DNA from: an uncultured Clostridia bacterium
GTDB lineage: Bacteria; Bacillota; Clostridia; TANB77; CAG-508
Reading direction: 5' to 3'
NCBI GenBank assembly: GCA_944388775.1
Contig: CALXKC010000013.1
Coordinates: 1-34,775 of the forward strand
Length of the DNA: 34,775 bases
The position numbers and the translations under genes are program-made. Of the stretch, positions 1 through 8,129 are shown piece after piece; positions within the stretch are counted from its first letter, which is position 1; every line of letters starts with the position of its first letter. The notes beneath the pieces are model-generated. The model worked only from the letters and a program-made list of their open reading frames with translations, did not search any database and was not told the origin of the DNA.

Positions 1-168
1 AAAAACAATATTGAAGTAATGAAAAAAGTATGCCCAATGGATGGCACATCAAAAAGAGAAGATATGAAACAATTAATCTTCTCCTTGACAAAAAGTATTC
101 CTATGCTACGTGCTAATTTATTTGGTGCTATTCAAAGAAATTTACCTGATTGGAAAGTTAATAAATAA
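1..168 (+). CDS. C-terminal end of an unrecognised protein (partial)
   Basis: Frame 1 is open from the first base to a TAA at 166-168 and gives 55 residues that begin KNNIEVMKKVCPMDG and end NLPDWKVNK. The fragment is mixed helical and charged with no membrane segment. I do not recognise the family from this tail. It is followed by two hairpin terminators (251-287 and 301-322), which fits the natural end of a rightward gene convergent with the phosphoglucomutase gene. The start lies outside the window. Confidence 0.6.
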   Translation, partial: KNNIEVMKKVCPMDGTSKREDMKQLIFSLTKSIPMLRANLFGAIQRNLPDWKVNK

Positions 169-250
169 AGAAACTTTCCACCCACATACACATAAATCAC
201 TAATTAAGAAAATTTTTTACATTTTATATCTAAATTTCAAATTCGTAGTA

Positions 251-287
251 AAAACGCAAGAAAATTAATTTTAATTTCTTGCGTTTT
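251..287. terminator. Bidirectional intrinsic terminator
   Basis: Perfect 13-bp arms AAAACGCAAGAAA (251-263) and TTTCTTGCGTTTT (275-287) enclose an 11-nt AT loop. Both strands show a T-run at the 3' side of the stem, so it can end the rightward gene ending at 168 and the leftward phosphoglucomutase transcript. Confidence 0.85.
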
Positions 288-300
288 ATCTCTTTATTAT

Positions 301-322
301 ATTCTACCTTGTAGAATTTTTT
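301..322 (+). terminator. Second rightward intrinsic terminator
   Basis: ATTCTAC-CTT-GTAGAAT (301-317) makes a 7-bp stem with a 3-nt loop and runs into six T residues on the plus strand. It sits directly against the stop codon of the convergent gene and is a backup stop for rightward transcription. Confidence 0.65.
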
Positions 323-323
323 A

Positions 324-2051
324 CTATTTTTCTACTATCTCTAACATTGCCTCTTTTAATTCTGCTAATTTCTCTTCCGCTTCTTTTTCAGTATTTCCCT
401 TAATTCCCATATATAACTTAATTTTAGGTTCAGTTCCAGAAGGTCTAATACAGCACCAACTATTGTCCTCTAGTTCATAATACAAAACATTTGATTTTGG
501 CAATCTAGTTTTTGATATTTCTCCTGTTTTCATATCTTTGACTACATCTTTTTCAACATCTTTAAATACCAAAACCTTATATTTTCCAATACTTTCTATA
601 TCTGTCTCTCTCATTTTAGTCATCATATCTTTTATTTCTTGAGCACCCTGCACACCTTCCCTAACAATTGAAACTTGTGCTTCTTTATAATATCCATATT
701 TTTCATAAATATCAATCATTGCATCCCATAAGGTCTTACCTTTTGAAGCATAGAAACAAGCTGCTTCACATAAAGCCATTACTGCTGCAATTCCATCTTT
801 ATCTCTTGCATAATCACCAATTAAACATCCGTAACTTTCTTCAAATCCAAAAACATATTTTTTATCATGGTTTTCATCCGCTTTTCTCATTACTGCACCA
901 ATATTTTTAAATCCAGTCAAAACTTCTATACACTCTAAACCATAATTTTTAGCTATTGCTTTAGCAAGTTCTGAAGATACTATTGTTGTTACAAATATTC
1001 CATTAGTAGGCAATATTCCTTTTTCTTTCATTTGTGAAATTCTATACTCTGCAATTAATAAAGCTGACATATTTCCAGTATAATTCATATATTCACCTGT
1101 TTTAGAATCTTTTGCATAAATACCTAATCTATCAGCATCTGGATCTGTTGCTAAAACCACATCTGCATCAACTTTTTTAGCTAATTCTAAAGCCAATTTG
1201 AATGCATTTGGATCTTCTGGATTAGGATAATCAACAGTTGGAAATTCTCCATCAGGATCTTTTTGTTCAGGTACTACATACACATTTTCCATTCCTAATT
1301 CTTTTAACAATTTTTCAGCTATCGTATTTCCTGTTCCATGTAAAGGAGTATATACAACTTTTAACTTTTTTCCCTGCTCTTTCATAATTTCAGGATTTAA
1401 TATATGTTCTTTCAATACTTTTATATATTTTTCATCCATTTCTAGTCCGACAATATTTAATAATCCTTTTTCTATCGCTTCTTCCTTAGAAATTGATTTT
1501 ATTTCACTAAAATCTTTTACATTTCTTACTTTTTCTATAATTTCTGTATCTCTTGGACTAACTATTTGTGAACCATCATCCCAATATACTTTGTATCCAT
1601 TATATTTAGGTGGATTATGACTTGCAGTAATCATCACACCTGCTGTGCATTTTAATTCTCTGACTGCAAAAGATAATTCTGGTACTGGTCTTAGGTTTTC
1701 AAATAAATATGCTTTTATTCCATTTGCACAAAGAATTAATGCTGTTTGTAGTGAAAACTCTTTTGACATTCTTCTAGAATCATAACTAATAGCTACCCCT
1801 TTATCTTGAGTTCCTTGTTCTAAAATATAATTTGCTAATCCTTGTGTTGCTTTTCCCACTGTGTATTTATTCATTCTATTTGTTCCAGCACCTATTATTC
1901 CTCTTAATCCTGCTGTTCCAAATTCAAGTTCTTTATAAAATCTATCTTCTATTTCTTTCTCATTACCCTTTATTTCCAACAGTTCTCTTTTTGTTTCTTC
2001 ATCAAATTCTGGGCTTTCACACCATCTTTTATACTCTTCTAAATAATTCAT
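324..2051 (-). CDS. pgcA: Alpha-phosphoglucomutase / phosphomannomutase
   Basis: Cytosolic enzyme that interconverts glucose-6-phosphate and glucose-1-phosphate through a phosphoserine, feeding UDP-sugar and glycan synthesis. The 575 residues match the usual length of the Bacillus PgcA type. Visible motifs are TASHNPPKYNGYKVYW with the catalytic serine at 144, the Mg-binding loop DPDADRLG at 303-310, GFEESYG near 405, and the phosphate-binding RPSGTEPKIKLYMG near the C terminus. The start is ATG with GGAGGAAAT just upstream. The next gene upstream (2274-3524) is a UDPGP-family uridylyltransferase in the same direction, so the two give consecutive steps from hexose-6-P to a UDP-sugar. A terminator between them suggests separate transcripts. 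Family certain; sugar preference (glucose versus mannose or glucosamine) is inferred. Confidence 0.95.
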   Translation of the reverse strand: MNYLEEYKRWCESPEFDEETKRELLEIKGNEKEIEDRFYKELEFGTAGLRGIIGAGTNRMNKYTVGKATQGLANYILEQGTQDKGVAISYDSRRMSKEFSLQTALILCANGIKAYLFENLRPVPELSFAVRELKCTAGVMITASHNPPKYNGYKVYWDDGSQIVSPRDTEIIEKVRNVKDFSEIKSISKEEAIEKGLLNIVGLEMDEKYIKVLKEHILNPEIMKEQGKKLKVVYTPLHGTGNTIAEKLLKELGMENVYVVPEQKDPDGEFPTVDYPNPEDPNAFKLALELAKKVDADVVLATDPDADRLGIYAKDSKTGEYMNYTGNMSALLIAEYRISQMKEKGILPTNGIFVTTIVSSELAKAIAKNYGLECIEVLTGFKNIGAVMRKADENHDKKYVFGFEESYGCLIGDYARDKDGIAAVMALCEAACFYASKGKTLWDAMIDIYEKYGYYKEAQVSIVREGVQGAQEIKDMMTKMRETDIESIGKYKVLVFKDVEKDVVKDMKTGEISKTRLPKSNVLYYELEDNSWCCIRPSGTEPKIKLYMGIKGNTEKEAEEKLAELKEAMLEIVEK

Positions 2052-2186
2052 ATTTCCTCCATTCCCCTGTTTTTAATCAGGATTTTTTATTTACTTTTAT
2101 ATATTATCACAATTTTTTTAATTAAAAAAGTATTTTGGTATTATATTTTAAAATTATATAAAAATATGCAATTTAATTTTTTTTAA

Positions 2187-2230
2187 TCAAAAAAGACCTT
2201 CAAAGTTAATTTAGCTAACCCTAAAGGTCT
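2187..2230 (-). terminator. Intrinsic terminator after the UDPGP-family gene
   Basis: On the minus strand AGACCTT (2230-2224) pairs with AAGGTCT (2200-2194), with an inner GTTA/TAAC pairing in the loop, followed by a run of T. It lies between the UDPGP-family gene and pgcA. Confidence 0.8.
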
Positions 2231-2273
2231 GTCTCTTTTGATATCATTTTGAAACAATTTGGCACGTCCCCAA

Positions 2274-3524
2274 TTAATCCAAATGATAAAAAGCTTTATA
2301 TAATTTTCTTGCAGTTCTAGGGCAATCCACACCAGCAGAATCAGCATTCTTAACAGGTGCAAATTCCTCTTCCCTCTTAACTCTTAAAACTGCCATATCA
2401 TCAACACTACCGAAAGCATCAAATAAAAATGCTTCAAACTTATATGCATTTGGAGAATCTGGAACAACTATGTTTCCATCTTTATCCATATATGTAGCTT
2501 TTTTATATGCAACATGATATGGTAAAGGATTTGCACCCATTCTTTCTATTGCACTTACACTAAATAAATTACAAAGAATATGAGATTCTCCATATAATAA
2601 TTCACCATTTTCATCTGTGGCTTCTGCCATTTCCTCAGTTATTTCTGAATATTCTATAACATTTGGTTTTCCATTTCTTTTACAGAATACTCCAACTTTT
2701 TCATGTGGATTAGCCTTTACAACTGATTTACAAGCTACAGTTACACCTTTATCTATGGCAATTCCCATTAATACAGGGTCTACCATTTTTACAAGGCAAT
2801 TATCTACTCCACCGATAAATACCCATTCTACTCCCATTTGTTTCATTTTTTCAGTCATACCATTTTTAACTAAAGATTCATATATTCCACCATGTCCATC
2901 TGCTGCTTCTTTTATTAATCCATCTTCTCCAATTAAAATTTTGCCTTCTGTATCAACCATTGGAAGTTCTCCTTGTATAAAGAAGAAAATGTTTTTATCT
3001 TTTTGATATCCAAAGAATTTATGTTTTTCAAAAAATTCAACTGTTGCTTTATTATTTTCTCTACTTGTCATGATGAACCAAGGGATAATAACTCCGTATT
3101 TTTTCCCTTCTTCTTTTAAATTATCTGCTAATAATTCAAACAATGACTTATGAGAATCTAATCCTATATCAAAAGTACCTTTAGGTCCATTATGTCCTAA
3201 TCTAGTTCCTTGCCCACCAGCCATTGTTACTGCTGCAAGTTTTCCTTCTTTTATAGCTTTTTTACCAATATTTTCATAATATTTATATTTATCATTTAAT
3301 TTGTATTTATCTAAATAATCAATAGGTGTAATTTCATCTTGTTGTTTTTTAGGCTCTTTACTTGTATTTTGATATAAACTATTTATTAATTCAAAATTAA
3401 TTTTCTCAATTTGATCTATTAACATTTTTTGATGTCTTTCATCTAATTTATCATAATTATTTAATAAATGTTCTTGTCCATATTTTTTTAAAATAGCTCT
3501 TATTTCTTCTAGTTTTTTATCCAT
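2274..3524 (-). CDS. UDPGP-family UTP--sugar-1-phosphate uridylyltransferase
   Basis: Cytosolic nucleotidyltransferase that makes a UDP-sugar from UTP and a sugar-1-phosphate. Residues around 96-115 carry AAVTMAGGQGTRLG followed by NGPKG, the nucleotide-binding signature of the eukaryote-type UDP-GlcNAc/UDP-glucose pyrophosphorylase family (UDPGP), distinct from GalU or GlmU. FIGGVDNCL and ESHILCN fit the same fold. The frame stays open to 3557, but I place the start at the ATG at 3524 (MDKKLEEIR): AAAGGAACG lies 8 nt before it and the upstream extension MIFFTLKG lies across this ribosome site. The product is 416 residues. The neighbour pgcA would supply glucose-1-phosphate. Whether the substrate is GlcNAc-1-P, Glc-1-P or a broader set cannot be read from the sequence. 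Confidence 0.88.
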   Translation of the reverse strand: MDKKLEEIRAILKKYGQEHLLNNYDKLDERHQKMLIDQIEKINFELINSLYQNTSKEPKKQQDEITPIDYLDKYKLNDKYKYYENIGKKAIKEGKLAAVTMAGGQGTRLGHNGPKGTFDIGLDSHKSLFELLADNLKEEGKKYGVIIPWFIMTSRENNKATVEFFEKHKFFGYQKDKNIFFFIQGELPMVDTEGKILIGEDGLIKEAADGHGGIYESLVKNGMTEKMKQMGVEWVFIGGVDNCLVKMVDPVLMGIAIDKGVTVACKSVVKANPHEKVGVFCKRNGKPNVIEYSEITEEMAEATDENGELLYGESHILCNLFSVSAIERMGANPLPYHVAYKKATYMDKDGNIVVPDSPNAYKFEAFLFDAFGSVDDMAVLRVKREEEFAPVKNADSAGVDCPRTARKLYKAFYHLD

Positions 3525-3647
3525 AAATATCGTTCCTTTCAAAGTAAAAAATATCACTATTTAATATTTATACACTATTTTAAAAAATTTATCAACATTT
3601 TCACAAAATTTTCATACATTCTTTAAATAAAAGGCTCATCAAAAATC

Positions 3648-4121
3648 TTATTGTATCTTCATTTCCCCTGCTGTTCTCAATATTTTATCATAACTATTAA
3701 TGATATCATTTGCCTTATCTGTAACTTCTTCTATGTCATAACAATCTATTACTTTCAAATTTTCCGCTTTTGAAATCCATTTTTCTAAATTTTGATTTGC
3801 ATTTTTAATATAGTTTTCTTTACCTTTTATAAATATCACCATATTTTTATTATTTTCAATATTTCTTTTTATCCTTTTAAATTTATTTAAATCATTATTT
3901 TCCCAATCTAAATTTAAGATGGCTTCTTTTTTATCATCTTTAAAATTCATCTTTGATAATAAAGTTTTCATTGTGTCATTTAAATTATTTTCAGTCAAAA
4001 TTACAACATCCTTGTTCTCTTCTAAACTTTTACACATATAAGGTAAAGCTATCATTTCAAAATGATAATCACTTGCATAGAATGAACAAATCTTTTCTTT
4101 TGTTTCTAACTTGTTATTCAT
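3648..4121 (-). CDS. Small MEDS-like sensory-domain protein, function unknown
   Basis: Predicted soluble protein of 157 residues. The N-terminal part (CSFYASDYHFEMIALPYMCK, then SLEENKDVVILTENN) resembles the MEDS/DcmR-type sensory domain, in which a strand-helix start holds a histidine and a large hydrophobic patch. The rest is Lys/Asn-rich alpha-beta sequence (MVIFIKGKENYI, LKVIDCYDIEEV) without a DNA-binding domain. The start is supported by AAAGGATGATG about 9-13 nt upstream of the ATG. It is transcribed away from spoIIR across a 308-bp divergent region. The similarity is from memory of motif shape only, so treat the domain name as tentative. Confidence 0.55.
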   Translation of the reverse strand: MNNKLETKEKICSFYASDYHFEMIALPYMCKSLEENKDVVILTENNLNDTMKTLLSKMNFKDDKKEAILNLDWENNDLNKFKRIKRNIENNKNMVIFIKGKENYIKNANQNLEKWISKAENLKVIDCYDIEEVTDKANDIINSYDKILRTAGEMKIQ

Positions 4122-4280
4122 AAAAAAACATCATCCTTTCAATCTTTTGTGAAAATTCATACTGCAGATTGAAAATTTTATTCCCCCTTTTTGCAAAAAC
4201 AAAACTTATAAAATGTACTTTTTCATAACGTAAAATGACCTAAAACATACGGAAATTTAAATTTTCTTATTTCTTTCTTC

Positions 4281-4295
4281 TGGTAAATTTTACCA
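4281..4295. promoter_or_regulatory. Operator-like palindrome
   Basis: TGGTAAATTTTACCA is a perfect 7-1-7 inverted repeat in the divergent region. It is the size of a dimeric repressor site but matches no consensus I can name with confidence. Confidence 0.35.
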
Positions 4296-4355
4296 TTTCT
4301 TTACAAATATGTCAAGAATATTTCAAATAAATTTCATCGACTTTTTTCGCAAAAT

Positions 4356-4385
4356 GTATAAAAAATCCTAAATTGTCAATAATGA
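4356..4385 (+). promoter_or_regulatory. Possible sigma-F/sigma-G type promoter of spoIIR
   Basis: GTATA (4356-4360), 16 nt, then CAATAATGA (4377-4385), about 45 nt before the spoIIR start. The -35 GTATA and spacing resemble forespore promoters, and spoIIR is sigma-F dependent in Bacillus, but the usual GG at the start of the -10 is absent. Confidence 0.3.
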
Positions 4386-4429
4386 ATTATATAGAAGATT
4401 TTTCAAAAAAAGTTTTTAGGAGGTAACTT

Positions 4430-5095
4430 ATGAAAAAGATATTAAATTTTATTAAAAATCCCAAGGTAAAAATGGTAACAATTTTAAGTTTTCTATTATT
4501 TGCCTACACATCAATCTGTGCAATTTCATATGCACAAAACGTATCAACTGATATTGCGGATAGTGTTTTTCGTTTACATGTCATCGCAAATAGTGATAGT
4601 GCAGAAGATCAAAATTTAAAATATATAGTAAGAGATAATTTGCTTTCTTATATGAAAGAAATTTGCTCTGATTGTACAAATAAAGAAGAAGCTATAAAAA
4701 TAGTTCAAGAACATTCAGAAGATTTTGAACAAATTGCTAAAAATACAATTAATGAACAAGGCTACTTATATGATGTAAAAATAAATATTGGAAATTTTGA
4801 ATTTCCTACAAAGACTTACGGAGATATATCTTTGCCAGCAGGATATTATGATGCTTTACGTGTTGAAATAGGTGAAGCAAAAGGTCAAAACTGGTGGTGT
4901 GTAATGTTTCCTCCTTTATGTTTTGTTGATGTTACTTCTGGAGTAGTTCCAGATGAATCTAAAGAAGTTATGGAAGAAAATTTAGATGAAGAGGAATATG
5001 CTCTTATATCAGATGACTCTAATAATGAATTACAATTCAAATTTAAATTAATTGAATTATTCCAAGAATTTGGAATTCTTACTGCAAAAAAATAA
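4430..5095 (+). CDS. spoIIR: Stage II sporulation protein R
   Basis: SpoIIR is made in the forespore and secreted toward the intermembrane space, where it triggers the SpoIIGA protease to process pro-sigma-E in the mother cell. The 221-residue product has an N-terminal membrane/signal segment (about 14-36, ending ISYAQ), then FRLHVIANSDSAEDQ, KYIVRDNLL, and the conserved block GNFEFPTKTYGDISLPAGYY followed by DALRVEIGEAKGQNWWCVMFPPLC, the family hallmark. The start is an ATG with TAGGAGGTAAC upstream. The acidic stretch near 185-195 (EENLDEEEYA) is family-like. It is followed by a hairpin terminator at 5156 and then murA. Its presence is direct evidence that the organism descends from, and probably is, an endospore former. 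Confidence 0.95.
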   Translation: MKKILNFIKNPKVKMVTILSFLLFAYTSICAISYAQNVSTDIADSVFRLHVIANSDSAEDQNLKYIVRDNLLSYMKEICSDCTNKEEAIKIVQEHSEDFEQIAKNTINEQGYLYDVKINIGNFEFPTKTYGDISLPAGYYDALRVEIGEAKGQNWWCVMFPPLCFVDVTSGVVPDESKEVMEENLDEEEYALISDDSNNELQFKFKLIELFQEFGILTAKK

Positions 5096-5116
5096 TAAAT
5101 AAAGATAGTTAAATAG

Positions 5117-5145
5117 TTGCAATAATCTAAAGTTTATGTTATATT
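5117..5145 (+). promoter_or_regulatory. Candidate sigma-A promoter upstream of murA
   Basis: TTGCAA (5117-5122), 17-nt spacer, TATATT (5140-5145). A hairpin followed by T-run starts only about 10 nt after the predicted start point (5156-5187), so this either drives an attenuated murA leader or is a chance match beside the spoIIR terminator. Confidence 0.45.
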
Positions 5146-5155
5146 TTATAGATAG

Positions 5156-5187
5156 TAGAGTGTTATGAGAATATACGCTCTATTTTT
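5156..5187 (+). terminator. Intrinsic terminator or attenuator between spoIIR and murA
   Basis: TAGAGTG (5156-5162) pairs with CGCTCTA (5176-5182), with one U-G pair, followed by five T. It fits termination of the spoIIR transcript. Confidence 0.55.
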
Positions 5188-5288
5188 AACCTTAAAACAA
5201 TTTATATTTTATTTGTAAATATGTAATTTTGAACACGTTTTTATACGTTTTCATATTTAAGAAATACAATTTATTGGGGGTAATTTAA

Positions 5289-6548
5289 TTGGAAAAATTA
5301 GTAGTAAAAGGTCCTACTCCTTTAAAAGGTGAAGTAACAATAAGCGGAGCAAAAAATGCAGCAGTTGCAATTTTACCTGCCACTTTATTAATTGATGGAG
5401 TTTGTACAATTGAAAATTTACCAAATATAAGTGATATAAAAATTTCGTGTGAAATATTAGAACAATTAGGAGCAAAAATAACTTGGAACAATGCACATAG
5501 CATAACTATTGATACAACAAATATTACAACTACAAAAGCTCCTTTAGATTTAACTAGCAAATTTAGAGCTTCTTATTATATAATAGGAGCTATGCTTGGC
5601 AGAAAAGGAGAAATTGAAGTAGGTATGCCTGGTGGTTGTAAACTAGGTGCAAGACCAATTGATCAACATATTAAAGGCTTTGAAATGTTAGGGGCTACAG
5701 TTAATTTAGAAAAAGGAACAATTTATGCCAAAGCAAAAAAATTAAAGGCTGCTCCAATTTATATGGATATTGTATCTGTTGGAGCTACAATTAATGTAAT
5801 GCTTGCAAGTGTATTAGCAAAAGGAACAACTACAATTGATAATGCTGCAAAAGAGCCTCATATAGTAGATGTTGCGAACTTCTTAAATACAATGGGAGCT
5901 GACATTAGAGGTGCTGGTACAGATGTAATCAAAATTAATGGTGTAGAAAAATTACATGGTGGTTGTACATATAGTGTTGTTCCAGATCAAATAGAAGCTG
6001 GTACTTTTATGCTTGCAGCAGTTGCAACAAGAGGTGATTTAACTTTAAAAAATTGTATCACAAAACACTTAGAATCAATTACAGCAAAAATTATTGAAGT
6101 TGGTGGAAATGTAGAAGATAATGGTGATAGTATTCGTGTTTGGTGTAATAAAAGACCAAATAGCGCTAATATTAAGACATTACCTTACCCTGGATTTCCT
6201 ACAGATTTACAACCTCAAATGGGAGTTGTTTTAGCTCTTGCAAATGGAACAAGTGTAATAAATGAAAGTATTTGGGAATCTAGATTCCAATATACAGAAG
6301 AATTAAATAAGATGGGTGCTAAAATTACTGCTCAAGGAAAAACAGCATTTTTTGAAGGTGTAAAAAAATTATATGGTGCACCTGTTTACTCTAGTGATTT
6401 AAGAGCTGGAGCAGCACTTGTAATTGCTGGAACTGCAGCAGAAGGTGAAACTGAAATATATAATCTTGAACATATTGATAGAGGATATGAAAATATAGAA
6501 GAAAAATTCAGAAAAATTGGTGCTAAAATCGAAAGAGTAAAAGAATAG
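5289..6548 (+). CDS. murA: UDP-N-acetylglucosamine 1-carboxyvinyltransferase
   Basis: Cytosolic enzyme that transfers enolpyruvate from PEP to UDP-GlcNAc, the first committed step of peptidoglycan synthesis. The 419 residues match the family. Lys22-Asn23 in TISGAKNAAVAILPA bind substrate, and Cys117 in MPGGCKLGARPID is the active-site cysteine, so the enzyme should be of the fosfomycin-sensitive Cys type. PGFPTDLQPQMG, WESRFQYTEEL and DLRAGAALVIAG are further family blocks. The start is TTG at 5289, preceded by GGGGG with 8 nt spacing; no ATG is nearby. Upstream lies spoIIR, downstream walJ. Bacillota often carry two MurA paralogues and I cannot tell here which one this is. Confidence 0.97.
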   Translation: MEKLVVKGPTPLKGEVTISGAKNAAVAILPATLLIDGVCTIENLPNISDIKISCEILEQLGAKITWNNAHSITIDTTNITTTKAPLDLTSKFRASYYIIGAMLGRKGEIEVGMPGGCKLGARPIDQHIKGFEMLGATVNLEKGTIYAKAKKLKAAPIYMDIVSVGATINVMLASVLAKGTTTIDNAAKEPHIVDVANFLNTMGADIRGAGTDVIKINGVEKLHGGCTYSVVPDQIEAGTFMLAAVATRGDLTLKNCITKHLESITAKIIEVGGNVEDNGDSIRVWCNKRPNSANIKTLPYPGFPTDLQPQMGVVLALANGTSVINESIWESRFQYTEELNKMGAKITAQGKTAFFEGVKKLYGAPVYSSDLRAGAALVIAGTAAEGETEIYNLEHIDRGYENIEEKFRKIGAKIERVKE

Positions 6549-6639
6549 CCAATAAAACATTAATAAGAAAAAATATATTAATTAACAAAGGAAAAATTAG
6601 TTTAAATAACTAATTTATGCCTTAAGGAAGGTATAAAAA

Positions 6640-7428
6640 ATGTTTAAGTTTTGTAGTTTATATAGCGGAAGTAGCGGAAATAGTTTGTTTATAGAAACAC
6701 AAAATACTAAATTACTAATTGATGCAGGTGTTAGTAGCAAAAAAATCGAAAACGCTTTAAATGATATTAACATTGATCCATCTACACTTGATGGAATTTT
6801 AGTGACACATGAACATATAGACCATGTACAAGGGCTTGGAACACTATCAAAAAAGTTTGACTTGCCTGTTTTCGTAAATCAGGAAACATTAGATGCAATG
6901 CCAAAACAAAAAGATAAAATTTCAGAAAAAAATGTTAAAACATTTAAAATATCAGATAAATTTGAAATTGGAGACTTAGAAATCAAACCTTTTTCAATTC
7001 CTCATGATGCTGCAAACCCATGTGGTTTTAACATTTGGAAAGATAATAAAAAAATAAGTATTGCAACAGATATTGGACATATGACAAATCCTATTTTAAA
7101 AAGTTTAGAGGAAAGCCTATTTATAATGTTAGAAGCAAATTATGATCCAGAAGTATTGCGTTGTTCTCCATATCCTTTTACTTTAAAGTCAAGGATTGCA
7201 GGTCCAACAGGACATTTGCCAAATGAGATGGCTGGAAAGACAATTTCTCATTTATTAAAGTCTGGACTCAAAAATGCTATGTTAGGACACTTGAGTAAAC
7301 AAAGTAATTTTCCAGAACTTGCTTATAAAACTGTTGTAGATGAATTGATTTCTAACAATTATAACGAAGATTGTATTTCACTTAGTGTTGCAAGTAGAGA
7401 TAATCATAGTAAAATTATTACAATTTAA
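6640..7428 (+). CDS. walJ: WalJ/YycJ metallo-beta-lactamase-fold hydrolase
   Basis: MBL-fold metal-dependent hydrolase of 262 residues. The N terminus FKFCSLYSGSSGNSLFIE and the metal motif THEHIDH (His57, His59, Asp61, His62) are characteristic of the YycJ/WalJ family, linked to cell-wall and division control through the WalKR locus in Bacillus. SIPHDAANPCGFNI supplies another ligand histidine and GHLSKQSNFPELA lies near the end. AAGGAAGGTATAAAAAATG gives the ribosome site and start. rlmH follows after 14 nt in the same direction, the usual yycJ/rlmH neighbourhood of Firmicutes, though the WalKR genes and htrA are not in this window. The substrate is unknown; DNA or RNA 5' processing has been proposed for the family. 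Confidence 0.92.
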   Translation: MFKFCSLYSGSSGNSLFIETQNTKLLIDAGVSSKKIENALNDINIDPSTLDGILVTHEHIDHVQGLGTLSKKFDLPVFVNQETLDAMPKQKDKISEKNVKTFKISDKFEIGDLEIKPFSIPHDAANPCGFNIWKDNKKISIATDIGHMTNPILKSLEESLFIMLEANYDPEVLRCSPYPFTLKSRIAGPTGHLPNEMAGKTISHLLKSGLKNAMLGHLSKQSNFPELAYKTVVDELISNNYNEDCISLSVASRDNHSKIITI

Positions 7429-7442
7429 AATGGGAGATTATA

Positions 7443-7922
7443 ATGTTAAATATTCAAATAATTTGTATTGGAAAAATTAAAGAAGATTATTTAAAAAGCG
7501 CCATAAACGAATATAGTAAAAGACTTTCAAAATATTGCAAACTTGAAATTCTAGAACTTCCTGACGAGAAAATACCAGATAAATTAAATATCAGTTTAGC
7601 CAATGAAATAAAACAAAAAGAATGTTCTAATATAATTAAACATTTAAAAAAATCTTCTTATAATATTGCTCTTGACTTAAGTGGAAAACAATTAACTTCT
7701 GAACAATTTTCAGAAAAAATAGAAAACCTTTCTATGACAAATAGTAATATCACATTTATTATTGGTGGTTCACTTGGATTAGCAAATGAGCTTTTAAATT
7801 ATTGCCAAGAAAAATTGTGCTTTTCAAAAATGACATTTCCTCATCAATTAATAAGAGTTTTCTTATTAGAACAAATTTTTAGAGGATTTAAAATTGCACA
7901 CAATGAAACATACCATAGATAA
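7443..7922 (+). CDS. rlmH: 23S rRNA pseudouridine-1915 N3-methyltransferase
   Basis: SPOUT-class methyltransferase that uses SAM to methylate pseudouridine 1915 in helix 69 of 23S rRNA on assembled ribosomes. The 159 residues match the family exactly. LNIQIICIGKIKEDYL forms the N terminus, FIIGGSLGLANELL is the trefoil-knot SAM loop, and FSKMTFPHQLIRVFLLEQIF leads into the conserved C terminus ending NETYHR. GGGAGATTATAATG provides a ribosome site. It forms a two-gene unit with walJ. A long inverted repeat begins about 40 nt after the stop. Confidence 0.96.
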   Translation: MLNIQIICIGKIKEDYLKSAINEYSKRLSKYCKLEILELPDEKIPDKLNISLANEIKQKECSNIIKHLKKSSYNIALDLSGKQLTSEQFSEKIENLSMTNSNITFIIGGSLGLANELLNYCQEKLCFSKMTFPHQLIRVFLLEQIFRGFKIAHNETYHR

Positions 7923-7952
7923 TTTTTGTATTCAAAAAATTAAGCATATACA

Positions 7953-8059
7953 TATAATATATAGTTTTGTAGAGAAAATTAAATATAGACAAATTGTAGG
8001 GGCCAAACTAAAGAGCTTTTGTGCATATTTAAAAATGGGGGATTTTCTCTACAAAATTA
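7953..8059 (+). ncRNA. Long-stem inverted repeat, candidate structured RNA or MITE-like element
   Basis: Perfect 15-nt arms TTTTGTAGAGAAAAT (7965-7979) and ATTTTCTCTACAAAA (8042-8056) extend outward by three more pairs, including one G-U. A second 7-bp helix TAAATAT/ATATTTA (7980-7986 with 8025-8031) stacks directly inside, and an ACAAA/TTTGT helix follows. A TATAAT at 7953-7958 with TTCAAA 16 nt upstream would start RNA almost exactly at the first stem base. The loop region holds GGGGCC and GGGGG, unusual in such AT-rich DNA. There is no T-run after the stem, so it is not a standard terminator. No known RNA family was recognised. Confidence 0.4.
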
Positions 8060-8129
8060 AAAACTAAATTAAATCTTACTTTTTATCAATTAGTATTGAA
8101 ATAATTTATATTCAAAAAAATATTTTTTA

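Larger units (their letters stand above)
4122..4429. other. Divergent intergenic region with a 15-bp palindrome
   Basis: This 308-bp region separates the leftward MEDS-like gene from rightward spoIIR. It holds a perfect palindrome TGGTAAA-T-TTTACCA at 4281-4295, a possible leftward promoter (TTACGT, 17 nt, TATAAG, about 4205-4233 on the minus strand), and a tentative forespore-type promoter for spoIIR. No further ORF with a ribosome site was seen. Confidence 0.5.

Noticed and set aside
2617-3006. Plus-strand ORF of 129 residues inside the UDPGP-family gene, and similar long antisense frames over pgcA, the AAA ATPase and T4SS genes
   Set aside because: They lack ribosome sites and have the composition expected from reading the complementary strand of clearly conserved genes.
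7965-8056. Inverted repeat as signal recognition particle RNA or a known riboswitch
   Set aside because: None of the conserved SRP loop, purine, T-box, THF or ZTP motifs is present.
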